DNA from: Halapricum desulfuricans
Lineage (GTDB): Archaea > Halobacteriota > Halobacteria > Halobacteriales > Haloarculaceae
Assembly: GCF_017094465.1 (NCBI RefSeq)
Contig: NZ_CP064791.1
Coordinates: 2,604,001-2,668,000 of the forward strand
Direction of reading: 5' to 3'
DNA: 64,000 nucleotides
Shown here: piece by piece, positions 16,826-25,929 of the stretch
Numbering within the stretch: the first letter of the stretch is position 1
Layout: every line of letters starts with the position of its first letter
Translations under genes and position numbers: made by a program
The notes under the pieces: model-generated
What the model saw: only the letters and a program-made list of their open reading frames with translations
Database searches by the model: none
Told to the model about the DNA's origin: nothing

Positions 16826-19405
16826 ATGGGTACGCAAACGACACACCTCGATATCATGGGGATGTCCTGTGCGAACTGCTCGGGGACGGTACAGGACGCC
16901 CTGGAGTCACTGGAGGGCGTCGCAGAAGCCAGCGTCAATTACGCGACCGACGAGGGATCGGTGACCTACGATCCCGAAGCGGTCTCGCTGGCCGAGATCT
17001 ACGATGCGATCGACGAGGCCGGGTACAGCGCGGTCTCGGAGACGGTGACAGTCGGGATCTCTGACATGTCCTGTGCCAACTGCGCACAGGCCAACGCGAC
17101 CGCCCTGGAGGAGACTCCGGGGGTCATCGAGGCGGACGTCAACTACGCGACCGACGAGGCGCAGGTGACCTACAACCCGGCCGAGTCCAGCAGGGAGGAT
17201 TTCTACGATGCGATCGAAGAGGCCGGCTACGATCCGGTCCGGGAGCAAGGCGGCGAAGAGGAGGGCGCTCGCGACGCCGCCAGGTCGGCAGAGATCCGGC
17301 ACCAGCGCAGGCTCACACTGTTCGGGGCGGCGCTCTCCCTGCCGTTCGCGCTGTTCATGCTCGACCGGTTCCTGCTGGGCGGGAGCGTCTTCCCCGAGGC
17401 GATTCTGGGCGTCGAGATCGGCTGGGTCGAGTTCCTGCTGGCGACACCCGTGCAGATCGTGCTCGGCCGGCAGTTCTACAGGAATTCCTACAAGGCGATC
17501 GTGACCAACGGCCAGGCCAACATGGACGTGCTGATCGCGCTGGGGTCCTCGACGGCGTACCTCTACTCGATCGCGTCGCTGACGGGCCTGATCGCGGGCG
17601 GTCTCTACTTCGACACGGCGGCGTTCATCCTGGTGTTCATCACGCTGGGGAACTACCTCGAAGCGCGCTCGAAAGGGCAGGCCAGCGACGCACTGCGGAA
17701 GCTGCTGGAGATGGAAGCCGAGACGGCGACGATCATCGCTGGCGACGGGACCGAACGGGAGGTCCCCTTAGAGGAGGTCGAGGTCGGCGACCTGATGAAG
17801 GTCCGACCGGGCGAGCGAATCCCGACCGACGGTGTCGTCGTCGACGGCCAGAGCGCGGTCGACGAGTCGATGGTCACCGGCGAGAGCGTCCCCGTCGAGA
17901 AGAGCGAGGGCGACGAAGTCGTCGGGTCGACGATCAACGAGAACGGCGCCCTCACCGTCCAGGCGACGAAAGTCGGCGCCGACACGGCGCTCCAGCAGAT
18001 CGTCCAGACGGTCAAAGAAGCCCAGTCGCGCCAGCCGGAGATCCAGAATCTGGCCGACCGTATCTCGGCGTACTTCGTGCCCGCGGTCATCGCGAACGCC
18101 TTGCTGTGGGGGACGGTCTGGTTCCTGTTCCCCGAGGCGCTGGCGGGCTTCGTCGATTCACTGCCGCTGTGGGGGCTAGTCGCCGGCGGGCCGGGTATCG
18201 CCGGCGGCGGCGTCTCAGTCTTCGAGTTCGCGGTCGTCGTGTTCGCCTCGGCCGTGCTGATCGCCTGTCCCTGCGCACTGGGGCTGGCGACGCCCGCGGC
18301 GACGATGGTCGGCACGGCGATCGGCGCGAGAAACGGCGTCCTGTTCAAGGGCGGTGACGTCCTCGAACGCGCAAAAGACGTCGACACCGTCGTCTTCGAC
18401 AAGACCGGGACGCTCACCGAAGGCGAGATGGAGCTGACCGACGTGATCGCGCTCGACGCAGTCGACGACGCCGTCGCGGACGGCGGGGCGCTCACGGCCC
18501 GCGAGCGGCCTGACGAGGACGAACTGCTCCGACTTGCGGCGATCGCTGAGAGCGCCAGCGAACACCCCCTCGCACAGGCGATCGTCGAGGGCGCACGCGA
18601 GCGCGGCATCGACGTGGGCGATCCGGAGGCGTTCGAGAACGTCCCCGGGCAGGGGATCCGGGCGACCGTCGACGGTCGCGAAGTGCTGGTCGGCAACCGG
18701 AAGCTGCTTCGCGAGAACGGGATCGATCCCTCGCCGGCCGCCGAGACGATGGAGCGACTCGAGAACGAGGGGAAGACGGCGATGCTAGTCGCCTACGAAG
18801 GTGAGCTCGCTGGCGTCGTCGCCGACGCCGACACGGTCAAACCGAGCGCGAAAGCGGCCGTGAGCGCTCTCCGGGAGCGCGACATCGACGTGATGATGAT
18901 CACCGGCGACAACGAGCGGACCGCGCGGGCGGTCGCCGAGCAGGTCGGGATCGACCCCGAGAACGTCCGAGCGGAGGTCCTGCCCGAAGACAAGTCCGAC
19001 GCCGTCGAAGCGATCCAGGACGAGGGCCGGCAGGCGATGATGGTCGGCGACGGCGTCAACGACGCGCCGGCGCTGGCGGTCGCCTACGTCGGGACGGCAC
19101 TGGGCTCGGGCACGGACGTCGCCATCGAGGCTGCCGACGTGACGCTAATGAGAGACGACCCGATGGACGTGCTCAAAGCCATCAGGGTCTCTGACGCGAC
19201 GCTGCAGAAGATCAAGCAGAACCTGCTGTGGGCGCTGGGGTACAACACGATGATGATCCCGCTGGCGTCGCTGGGACTGCTCCAGCCGGTGCTGGCGGCC
19301 GCGGCGATGGCCTTCTCCAGCGTCTCGGTGCTGACCAACAGCCTGCTGTTCCGGGCATACACTCCCGATCGGGACTACAGGCTACTGGGTCGGCTGCGGC
19401 GGTAG
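16826..19405 (+). CDS. copA: Copper-exporting P1B-type ATPase CopA
   Basis: The 859-residue protein starts with two HMA domains (GMSCANC near residue 12 and DMSCANC near 80). The P-type ATPase follows: the membrane CPC motif [13 protein letters not shown], phosphorylation site [12 protein letters not shown] motif EHPLAQA, and hinge [11 protein letters not shown]. About eight membrane helices are visible. It pumps Cu(I) out of the cell using ATP. It lies 90 bases after the TRASH regulator, which probably controls it; the leader holds CGTATATTGAG close to the start. Confidence 0.95.
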   Translation: MGTQTTHLDIMGMSCANCSGTVQDALESLEGVAEASVNYATDEGSVTYDPEAVSLAEIYDAIDEAGYSAVSETVTVGISDMSCANCAQANATALEETPGVIEADVNYATDEAQVTYNPAESSREDFYDAIEEAGYDPVREQGGEEEGARDAARSAEIRHQRRLTLFGAALSLPFALFMLDRFLLGGSVFPEAILGVEIGWVEFLLATPVQIVLGRQFYRNSYKAIVTNGQANMDVLIALGSSTAYLYSIASLTGLIAGGLYFDTAAFILVFITLGNYLEARSKGQASDALRKLLEMEAETATIIAGDGTEREVPLEEVEVGDLMKVRPGERIPTDGVVVDGQSAVDESMVTGESVPVEKSEGDEVVGSTINENGALTVQATKVGADTALQQIVQTVKEAQSRQPEIQNLADRISAYFVPAVIANALLWGTVWFLFPEALAGFVDSLPLWGLVAGGPGIAGGGVSVFEFAVVVFASAVLIACPCALGLATPAATMVGTAIGARNGVLFKGGDVLERAKDVDTVVFDKTGTLTEGEMELTDVIALDAVDDAVADGGALTARERPDEDELLRLAAIAESASEHPLAQAIVEGARERGIDVGDPEAFENVPGQGIRATVDGREVLVGNRKLLRENGIDPSPAAETMERLENEGKTAMLVAYEGELAGVVADADTVKPSAKAAVSALRERDIDVMMITGDNERTARAVAEQVGIDPENVRAEVLPEDKSDAVEAIQDEGRQAMMVGDGVNDAPALAVAYVGTALGSGTDVAIEAADVTLMRDDPMDVLKAIRVSDATLQKIKQNLLWALGYNTMMIPLASLGLLQPVLAAAAMAFSSVSVLTNSLLFRAYTPDRDYRLLGRLRR

Positions 19406-19427
19406 GACTGCGCCGGCCGTCGATCCC

Positions 19428-19817
19428 TCAGCGATGACTATCGTACCTGAACCGGACCGTGGGCGTCCCGTCGAAGGTCGGCCCGGTGCCGTCGCGTTCG
19501 AATCCCGCGTCGTCGACGGCCGCCTGTACGGTGTCGTTGGATTCGGGGAGCAACAGTTCGACGGCCATGTCCTCACCGGCAGCAAAGCCCATCGGTTCTT
19601 CGAGTAGCCGCGAGCAGGCGTCCGCCGTGCCTTCCATCTGCGTGATATGGACGGTCCGCTCGCGGGCGTCGAAACTCACGAACCCGACGATCTCGTCGTC
19701 GATCTCGGCGACGCGAACCGTGCGGTCGTGGATCAGGTTGCGCATGACGTCCCTCGGAGCGGCGGTCAACTCGGCCAGTCGGCCGGCGTCGGCCTCAACA
19801 GCGTCGCGGACCTGCAT
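19428..19817 (-). CDS. GNAT-family acetyltransferase
   Basis: The 129-residue protein looks like a compact GNAT fold. It begins MQVRDAVEADAGRLAELT, has the beta-strand DDEIVGFVSFDARERTVHITQ, and a C-terminal block ESNDTVQAAVDDAGFERDG like motif B of the family. The acetyl-CoA loop is degenerate, so the activity is uncertain. A TATA-like CAATATAAG lies about 27 bases upstream of the ATG at 19817. The long in-frame extension to 20237 is antisense to the aspartate kinase and is rejected. The substrate is unknown. Confidence 0.72.
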   Translation of the reverse strand: MQVRDAVEADAGRLAELTAAPRDVMRNLIHDRTVRVAEIDDEIVGFVSFDARERTVHITQMEGTADACSRLLEEPMGFAAGEDMAVELLLPESNDTVQAAVDDAGFERDGTGPTFDGTPTVRFRYDSHR

Positions 19818-19980
19818 ATCCGATCCGTCGGCTGCGTCGCACTTATATTGTTGGCTGTCAGCATACACCACGAAAGGGGACTCCGAAGGGGACGGGTTCG
19901 AGGCGCGAATGAACACAGTTATTCCCGGGGACGGGATATGGCGGGGTAATGAGTCACGCACACACAGCGCAGGTGATGGG

Positions 19981-21159
19981 ATGCGCGTAGTCACGAAGTT
20001 CGGCGGAACGAGCCTGGGCAACGGCGACCGGATCAATCGGGCCGCGGACTCGATCGCCAAAGCAGTCGAACAGGGCCACGAGGTGGCGGTAGTCGCCTCG
20101 GCGATGGGGAACACGACCGACGAGTTGATCGAGGAGATTGAGTTCGAGACCGACGAGGCGGACCGTGCACAGATCGTCTCGATGGGCGAGCGGACCTCGG
20201 TTCGGATGCTCAAGGCGGCACTGGCGGCCCGGGACATCGAGGCGATGTTTCTCGAACCCGGCAGCGATCAGTGGCCGATCATCACCGACGAACACGGCGA
20301 GGTCGACGTCGAGGAGACGACCCGCCGAGCGCACGCGCTGGCCGGGCAACTCGGCGACGTGGTCCCGGTGATCACGGGCTTTCTCGCCGAGGACCACCAG
20401 GGGAACGTGACGACGCTCGGCCGCGGCGGCAGCGACACCAGCGCCGTCATGCTCGGCAAGTACATGGACGCCGACGAGGTCGTCATCGTCACCGACGTCG
20501 AGGGCGTCATGACCGGCGACCCACGCGTCGTCGAAGGCGCACGCAACGTCAGCGAGATCACCGTCGACGAACTCCGGAACCTCTCGTTTCGGGGGGCCGA
20601 GGTGGTGGCCCCGTCGGCGCTATCCTACAAGGACGCGGACCTCTCCGTTCGGGTCGTCCACTACCAGCACGACGACCTGCTGGCGGGCGGCACGACCATC
20701 GAGGGACAGTTCGAGAGCCTGATCGACCTGGAGGAGACACAACTGGCGTGTGTCACGATCGCCGGTCGAGCGATTCGGAATAGTCCGGGAATCCTGGGCG
20801 ATCTCGCATCGTGTCTGGGCGACAAAGAAATCAATATCGAGGCCAACTCCTCGGGAATGGACTCGATCACGTTCTACGTTGCCGCCGCCGATGCCGACGA
20901 GGCCGAGGCGCTGTTGCACGACGAAGTCGTCGAGGACGAGACGCTCTCGTCGGTGACCGTCGAAGACGACATCGCGGTCGTCCGCGTGACCGGCGGGGAG
21001 TTCTCCAACGAGAACGGCGGGGTCAAGCGCGTCGTCGATCCGCTCGCTGACGCCCACATCGAACTGTACGACGTGATCACATCCGCGACGTCGGTGTCGG
21101 TGTTCGTGCCATGGGACGACCGCGAACAGGCCCTACAGCTGGTCCAGAAAGAGTTTTGA
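19981..21159 (+). CDS. lysC: Aspartate kinase
   Basis: The 392-residue enzyme makes aspartyl phosphate, the first step to Lys, Thr and Met. The N-terminal amino-acid-kinase domain shows KFGGTSLGNGDRI, GERTSVRML and LGRGGSDTSAVML. Two C-terminal ACT domains (ACVTIAGRAIRNSPGILGDL and AVVRVTGGEF) give feedback control by amino acids. The ATG at 19981 is the first that yields the conserved MRVVTKFGGTS; the long upstream open frame is antisense to the acetyltransferase. Confidence 0.93.
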   Translation: MRVVTKFGGTSLGNGDRINRAADSIAKAVEQGHEVAVVASAMGNTTDELIEEIEFETDEADRAQIVSMGERTSVRMLKAALAARDIEAMFLEPGSDQWPIITDEHGEVDVEETTRRAHALAGQLGDVVPVITGFLAEDHQGNVTTLGRGGSDTSAVMLGKYMDADEVVIVTDVEGVMTGDPRVVEGARNVSEITVDELRNLSFRGAEVVAPSALSYKDADLSVRVVHYQHDDLLAGGTTIEGQFESLIDLEETQLACVTIAGRAIRNSPGILGDLASCLGDKEINIEANSSGMDSITFYVAAADADEAEALLHDEVVEDETLSSVTVEDDIAVVRVTGGEFSNENGGVKRVVDPLADAHIELYDVITSATSVSVFVPWDDREQALQLVQKEF

Positions 21160-21233
21160 GCGGGGTTCGACCCGGCGTTGATGGATCCGCGTCGTTTTTG
21201 GAGGAGCGCGGCAGCACATCATCGGACACGCTA

Positions 21234-21322
21234 TCCGACGTGCATTTCCGGTTCGACCCCGTTTCAATTGGTATGAACGCCAGTTCGCTTGCGATTTCGA
21301 CATCGAATGCGGTGAAACAGCC
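21234..21322. repeat. Left copy of the duplicated rlmE upstream region
   Basis: These 89 bases align without gaps to 23030-23118, the region just before rlmE. I count about 65 of 89 identical, and 42 of the first 50, including TCCGACGTGCATTTC and TATGAACGC. Both copies end exactly at an ATG that opens an rlmE-like reading frame. The two copies flank the HTH/nucleotidyltransferase cassette. Confidence 0.8.
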
Positions 21323-21382
21323 ATGAGCGGCAAAGACAAATACTACAACTATTCGTCCCGGTCTGTTGTGCCTGCTAACTGA
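21323..21382 (+). pseudogene. Relic 5' end of an rlmE gene
   Basis: The frame reads MSGKDKYYN and then diverges, stopping at a TGA after 19 codons. The first nine residues match the start of the intact rlmE in this window (MTGRDMYYN), and MSGKD-YYN is a common form of the RlmE N-terminus in haloarchaea. The rest of the gene is missing here. It looks like the displaced start of rlmE, left behind when the neighbouring cassette arrived. Confidence 0.7.
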
Positions 21383-21582
21383 ACGCCGGCACGGTCGCTT
21401 CTCGGCCGAGCATATCGCGATGGCGATACCTCGATTTTCTACGCGTTCCTCGAACGACGATTCGGCTCCTCCAAGCCCGTCCAGCGCCTCGACTAACTCG
21501 TGAATTAGAGTCGATACAGCCTATCGGTGGTGATCAGTCCTTCTTCTCCGTTCAGAGTCCGCCGATGGATTCATTAGATATC

Positions 21583-21596
21583 ATCTCGTTCGAGAT
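21583..21596. promoter_or_regulatory. Palindrome at the start of the HTH/NTase pair
   Basis: The perfect inverted repeat ATCTCG-TT-CGAGAT lies 13 bases before the ATG of the HTH gene and just downstream of a TATA-like TTAGATATCA. This is where an autorepressing antitoxin would bind. Function is inferred. Confidence 0.5.
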
Positions 21597-21609
21597 AACT
21601 AGATAGAGA

Positions 21610-22293
21610 ATGACGACGACCGAATTCATAAATCCCACCGCTGCGAAGATCGTCTTGGCGGCCCAGCGTGGGGATTCTATCAACCGAATCTCGAATAAGA
21701 TCGGGACGTCGTATTCGTGGGTCTACGACTGGATCGACCGATTAGACGCCAAAGAGATTATCTCGAATACAGATAACGGAATCCGAGTTCGTGACTACGA
21801 GATGCGACGGCGCTACGAGGAGATGATGGGGACGTTGTACACCCGCGACAAAGTTTCACAGGAGGATGCGTACGTGATCCCCCACTTCGCCGGGATGGAG
21901 TTCGCCTACACGGAGATCGATGCCGCCTACGTCTGGACGCACGGCGGATTCCAGATCGCCAGAGCCCACGACGACTACCCCGTATTTATCGAGGTTCACG
22001 AGCGCGACATCGATCGGTGGATCGAGTTCTTCGAGCGGTTCGGGGTCGACACGACCGTGGATGAACGTCCGGACGCGGCCGATGTTGATGGAAGCGTCCA
22101 CTACGTCTTGTTCCCGCAGACAGATGACATTGAGATCGAGTGGGTCGACGGCAACCCCGTGATTCCGTTGGACGACGCGGTCAGTCAGATGATGGAGACC
22201 CGTCCGGCGTACGAGCCGGCGTTGGAGATGATCGCCGACGAGCACGACGTGGACATCAACGCGAGTCACCACGACCAGATGACTACTGACTGA
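21610..22293 (+). CDS. HTH protein, likely antitoxin of an AbiE-like pair
   Basis: The 227-residue protein has an N-terminal helix-turn-helix (about 10-60: TAAKIVLAAQRGDSINRISN, SYSWVYDWIDRLDAKEII) and a long C-terminal region that I cannot assign. The next gene, a nucleotidyltransferase, follows after 11 bases. The pairing of an HTH protein with an NTase resembles AbiEi/AbiEii type IV toxin-antitoxin systems, in which the HTH protein neutralises the toxin and represses the operon. The sequence is not a close match to classic AbiEi, so it may be a separate archaeal type. Third codon positions are less GC-rich than in neighbours, a sign of transfer. Confidence 0.65.
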   Translation: MTTTEFINPTAAKIVLAAQRGDSINRISNKIGTSYSWVYDWIDRLDAKEIISNTDNGIRVRDYEMRRRYEEMMGTLYTRDKVSQEDAYVIPHFAGMEFAYTEIDAAYVWTHGGFQIARAHDDYPVFIEVHERDIDRWIEFFERFGVDTTVDERPDAADVDGSVHYVLFPQTDDIEIEWVDGNPVIPLDDAVSQMMETRPAYEPALEMIADEHDVDINASHHDQMTTD

Positions 22294-22304
22294 ACGGGTC
22301 ACCA

Positions 22305-22991
22305 ATGAGTCTCCAAGAGCGTCAAGTCGAGCTCGTCGACACACACCGCGCCGTACAGGACGAAGACCTACCGTATGTACTCGTCGGAGGATGGGCAATC
22401 TCGGCGTTTCAGACTCGATTCACTACTGATGTCGATATGGTGATCCCTGAAACAGAACTCGACGCGTACGACGCCTTCCTCGGCGAAATGGGGTACAGCA
22501 AAGCGTTCGATAACGACGTGGCAAACGTGTACGAGGGACGAATCGTCCGGTACGAAAAAACGGTTGGCGACAACGCGGTCGAATTTGACGCACTCGTCGA
22601 CGCACTTCGCTGTCGCCAGACCGATGCGGAATGGTCGTACCGCTATCTCCACGAACACAGCATTGTCGAGTCTCTCGAGGTAGCAGAGGGGCTGACTGCT
22701 CGGATTCCCGAGCCGGCACTGTTGTTCGCGCTCAAGCTCCACAGCGCTCGGCTCGCGGATGCGCGAGATCTGGTGATCGTCGGTTCCGAGGCAGATCTCG
22801 ACAGCATCGAACAACACATCCATCGCGGGAATCCGAACCAGTTGATCGAGCAAATCGAACGCGTACTGGCGGAACTCGAAAGCGACGAGTTCGCGGACTC
22901 GTTCAAGGGCGTATTCCAGCAGACGGAACTCCCGGAGGACAATATCGACGAACTGATCGAGTTCTTGCGAACCCAACTCGACAGACTCTGA
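22305..22991 (+). CDS. Nucleotidyltransferase, likely AbiEii-like toxin
   Basis: The 228-residue protein has the DNA-polymerase-beta-type nucleotidyltransferase signature: VLVGGWAISAFQTRFTTDVD (about 25-45) with the glycine pair and the DxD-type metal pair TTDVDMV, then a third acidic position around VEFDALVD. The following PALLFALKLHSARLADARDL resembles the K-x(n)-RxKDxxDL region of AbiEii/DUF1814 enzymes. Such toxins transfer nucleotides to tRNA or protein and stop growth. It is coupled to the HTH gene. Its stop lies 38 bases before the right copy of the rlmE upstream repeat. Confidence 0.7.
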   Translation: MSLQERQVELVDTHRAVQDEDLPYVLVGGWAISAFQTRFTTDVDMVIPETELDAYDAFLGEMGYSKAFDNDVANVYEGRIVRYEKTVGDNAVEFDALVDALRCRQTDAEWSYRYLHEHSIVESLEVAEGLTARIPEPALLFALKLHSARLADARDLVIVGSEADLDSIEQHIHRGNPNQLIEQIERVLAELESDEFADSFKGVFQQTELPEDNIDELIEFLRTQLDRL

Positions 22992-23029
22992 GCGGGAATG
23001 ATGGCAGGATCGGCGTCGGCGACAATCCA

Positions 23030-23118
23030 TCCGACGTGCATTTCAGGTTCGACCGCGTTTCACTGTATATGAACGCTATTTCGCCTGTGGCTCCCACGCC
23101 GAACGCGAGGAGGAACAC
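23030..23118. repeat. Right copy of the duplicated rlmE upstream region
   Basis: This is the partner of 21234-21322 and directly precedes the intact rlmE ATG. It holds the likely promoter and an SD-like GAGGAGG about 8 bases before the start. That the distance to the ATG is 89 bases in both copies argues for duplication or replacement of one gene start, not chance similarity. Confidence 0.8.
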
Positions 23119-23910
23119 ATGACCGGACGAGATATGTACTACAACAAGGCCAAACAGGAGGGGTATCGCGCCCGGTCGGCCTACAAGCTCAAGCAACTCG
23201 ACGAGACTGCGGGGCTGCTCGGCGAGGGCAACACCGTGATCGACCTCGGTGCCGCGCCCGGCGGGTGGCTCCAGGTCGCCGCCGAGCGAGTCGGCCCCGA
23301 CGGGAGCGTCGTCGGCGTCGACCGCCAGCGGATCGACGAGCTGGACGATCCGGGCGCGGCCGTCGAATACGTCCGCGGGGACATGACCGAAGACGCGACG
23401 AACGCCGAAATTCGGGAGCGACTCGGCGCCGACGACGGGACCGGTGGCCCGGCCGATCTGGTCATGTCGGACATGGCCCCGAACGTCACCGGGGAGTACG
23501 AACTCGATCACGCCCGGTCGGTCCATCTGGCGCGTCAGGCGTTCGAGGTCGCGCTCGATCTGCTCGATTCCGGCGGGGACTTCGTCGCGAAGGTCTTCGA
23601 CGGACAGGATCTGGACGACTTCGAAGCCGACGTCGAGCGGGAGTTCGAGTACGCTCGCCGGGTCCGTCCGGACGCCACCCGTGACGAGTCCTCGGAGGTC
23701 TATCTCGTCGGCAAAGGACGGCTCACCGCGCCGGTTCGGGAAGGCGACACGCGAGAGGTCGAGATCGTCGACACCGGCCGCGACGGGGACGGCATCGCCA
23801 AGGTAGACGGGTTCACGGTCTTCGTCGCCGGCGTCGAGGAGGGCGAGACCGCGACCATCCGGATCGACGACGTGAAACCGCGCTACGCCTTCGCCCAGCC
23901 GGTCGAGTAG
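23119..23910 (+). CDS. rlmE: 23S rRNA 2'-O-ribose methyltransferase RlmE (FtsJ/RrmJ) with TRAM domain
   Basis: The 263-residue enzyme methylates a uridine 2'-OH in 23S rRNA using SAM. Visible motifs are YRARSAYKLKQLDE (catalytic Lys), DLGAAPGGWLQ (SAM site), DLVMSDMAPN (catalytic Asp), FVAKVFDG (second Lys) and SSEVYLVGKG (Glu), completing the K-D-K-E set. The last about 60 residues (REGDTREVEIVDTGRDGDG, IAKVDGFTVFV) form a TRAM RNA-binding domain, usual in haloarchaeal RlmE. The N-terminus MTGRDMYYN differs from the relic MSGKDKYYN upstream, so the present 5' end may be acquired. Confidence 0.93.
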   Translation: MTGRDMYYNKAKQEGYRARSAYKLKQLDETAGLLGEGNTVIDLGAAPGGWLQVAAERVGPDGSVVGVDRQRIDELDDPGAAVEYVRGDMTEDATNAEIRERLGADDGTGGPADLVMSDMAPNVTGEYELDHARSVHLARQAFEVALDLLDSGGDFVAKVFDGQDLDDFEADVEREFEYARRVRPDATRDESSEVYLVGKGRLTAPVREGDTREVEIVDTGRDGDGIAKVDGFTVFVAGVEEGETATIRIDDVKPRYAFAQPVE

Positions 23911-23990
23911 CTGTCCGCTCCGTGGTCGTTCGCTGTGCCCGAAGCAAAATATCGGTAGTTTCTTCGTGGTAATTCGGGAACGGACTAGAT

Positions 23991-24827
23991 ATGCGTTCAC
24001 GGGGACTCGTGACCCCACTCGGTTTCCTGGCCGTCGTCGGTGCCGTCCCTGTCCTGACGGGCGCGTCGGCGGGCAGCACGGGGGTAACTCCGCTTGCAAC
24101 CTCGAGTGCGAGCGACCTGACGATCGGCTATCTCGCCGGGCTGGCACTCGCAGACGCGGTCAATCCGTGTGCGCTGGCGGTCCTGCTCGTGTTGTTGACG
24201 ACGATACTCACGCGCCACCCCGAACAGCGAGACCAGACGCTCTGGGCCGGGCTCGCGTTCGCGGCGGCAGTATTCGCCAGCTACGCCGTGCTGGGCGCGC
24301 TGTTGATTGCCGGGCTGAAGTCGACGACCGATGTCGTCAGTGCTCTCCAGTTCGAGCGACTACGGCAGGTGTTCGGACTCTTCGCGATCGTGATGGGGCT
24401 GTTGAACTTCAAGGACTGGATCAGCCACGGCGCGGGCGGGTTCGTCCTCGAGGTGCCTCGCTCGTGGCGCCCGTCGATGCAACGCTATCTGACCGACCCG
24501 CTCTGGCGGTTCCGCTCGGTCGTCATCGGGTCGTTTCTCGCCGGCGTGAGCGTCACGCTGTTCCTGTTGCCGTGTACGGCCGGCCCGTACCTCGTCGCCG
24601 GTGGGCTGCTCGCGCCCTACCCCTGGTCAACGTCACTGCCGCTGCTGGCAGCGTATAACCTCGTGTTCGTCCTGCCGATGGTCGCCATCACGCTCGTCGT
24701 CTACGGCGGGTTCGCGACCGTCGATGAAATCGGCGACTGGCGCGAGGAGAACGTCGAACGGCTGCATTTCGTCGCCGGCGTGATCCTCTTCGCCCTCGGC
24801 GTCGCGCTCGTGGCCGGGATCGTGTGA
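23991..24827 (+). CDS. ccdA: CcdA/DsbD-type thiol-disulfide transmembrane protein
   Basis: The 278-residue protein has about seven membrane segments. Its two redox cysteines sit in DAVNPCALAVLL (segment 1) and FLLPCTAGPYLVAGG (segment 4), the pattern of CcdA/DsbD membrane domains that carry electrons from cytosolic thioredoxin across the membrane. The N-terminal about 35 residues look like a signal or anchor. The next gene, 44 bases on, encodes an anchored thioredoxin that faces outward and is the likely partner. Confidence 0.85.
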   Translation: MRSRGLVTPLGFLAVVGAVPVLTGASAGSTGVTPLATSSASDLTIGYLAGLALADAVNPCALAVLLVLLTTILTRHPEQRDQTLWAGLAFAAAVFASYAVLGALLIAGLKSTTDVVSALQFERLRQVFGLFAIVMGLLNFKDWISHGAGGFVLEVPRSWRPSMQRYLTDPLWRFRSVVIGSFLAGVSVTLFLLPCTAGPYLVAGGLLAPYPWSTSLPLLAAYNLVFVLPMVAITLVVYGGFATVDEIGDWREENVERLHFVAGVILFALGVALVAGIV

Positions 24828-24871
24828 CCGGAATCGGCAGATTATTCGAATAGTCGGAAATATTTGCCCCT

Positions 24872-25333
24872 ATGGAGCGGTCAGAGGCGATACGACTGGC
24901 GATCGCGCTCGGGATGATGGGCGGTATCGTGGCCGGCACGCTCGTGTACGTCCAGAACCCGACAGCGAGCGACGACACGGACTGGGACGTGGATGTCTCA
25001 GAGCTATCGACCGAGGACAACACCAGCGTCTGTGTCGTCTTCTTTTACTCGCCGGGCTGTCCGCACTGTGGAAACGTCGAAGAATTCCTCGCTGCCGTCC
25101 CCGACGACGTGAATCTCACCGTGCAGAGATACGAGGTCCGGAAGGAACCTGCTCGTTTCGATCGGTATCTCGAAGCCTACGACGTGCCCGAATCCGATCG
25201 CGGATCCGTCCCCGCCGTGCTCGTCGGCGAGGAGTACGCCATCGGCGACCGACCCGCAATCGAACTGATCGTCAATGCGATCGAGTCGGGCAAGACTGTC
25301 CGCTGTCCAGCGGTCAACGAAACGACGAGCTGA
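24872..25333 (+). CDS. Membrane-anchored thioredoxin-fold protein
   Basis: The 153-residue protein has an N-terminal membrane anchor (IRLAIALGMMGGIVAGTLVYV) followed by a thioredoxin-like domain with the active-site motif SPGCPHCGNVEE (CPHC, about residue 66-69) and a cis-Pro region SVPAVLVGEE. It probably receives electrons from the CcdA-like protein encoded upstream and reduces disulfides outside the membrane, as in cytochrome c maturation. A third Cys is near the C-terminus (VRCPA). Confidence 0.82.
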   Translation: MERSEAIRLAIALGMMGGIVAGTLVYVQNPTASDDTDWDVDVSELSTEDNTSVCVVFFYSPGCPHCGNVEEFLAAVPDDVNLTVQRYEVRKEPARFDRYLEAYDVPESDRGSVPAVLVGEEYAIGDRPAIELIVNAIESGKTVRCPAVNETTS

Positions 25334-25392
25334 GCAGGACAGCACTGTTGCGTGCGAAATGTTCTTTAGTTGAGAGTGCAAGAAACCGATAG

Positions 25393-25929
25393 ATGGACCG
25401 CGCCGTCGCACCGGTCGTCTCGACGATCCTGCTGGTCGCGATCGCCGTCATCCTCGCGGCGACGATCTCGGTGTTCGTCTTCGATTTCGGCGAGGAAGTC
25501 GAGGAGACAGCGCCGGTTGTCGGCCAGTCCAGTGGAGAGTTCAGCGCACAGAGTGGGAACGACGGACGGATAGTGACCATCAGCCACGTTGCAGGCGACG
25601 ATATCCCTGTCAGTGAGATGGAAGTCGCAGTAGCTGCGACGTGCAGTGGTCGAACACAGCGCGGCCGGCTAGTGAACTTGCCGCTCGAAAGCAACAAGAT
25701 CGAGCAGTCGAACATCAACGGGACCGATATCTTCGATAATCGTTACGATACGGGCTATTCGTGGGATCTCGGTGCGCTAAAATCAGAATCGTTCACTGCA
25801 GGTGAGAAAATCGAATTCCGGATCCCCGACGGGGAGTGTGGCCTCACAAGGGGTGACACCGTCACCGTCCGAGTGATCCACGTCCCGACAAACGCGGTCG
25901 TGATCGAGCAAGAACTCACAGCCCGGTGA
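25393..25929 (+). CDS. Archaeal type IV pilin-like protein
   Basis: The 178-residue protein starts with a class III pilin signal: MDRAVAPVVSTILLVAIAVI, a short charged leader then a hydrophobic helix that serves as assembly core after PibD cleavage, followed by FVFDFGEEVEETAP. The rest is a Ser/Thr/Asn-rich beta head with two Cys, including DGECGL. The gene is single, with no pilus ATPase nearby, so the assembly machinery must be elsewhere. It abuts the convergent prs gene. Confidence 0.8.
   Translation: MDRAVAPVVSTILLVAIAVILAATISVFVFDFGEEVEETAPVVGQSSGEFSAQSGNDGRIVTISHVAGDDIPVSEMEVAVAATCSGRTQRGRLVNLPLESNKIEQSNINGTDIFDNRYDTGYSWDLGALKSESFTAGEKIEFRIPDGECGLTRGDTVTVRVIHVPTNAVVIEQELTAR

Noticed and set aside
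21111-21326. A 71-codon frame spanning the aspartate kinase stop and the left rlmE repeat
   Set aside because: It has no promoter or family match, and part of it is out-of-frame lysC sequence. The duplicated rlmE upstream region explains the rest.
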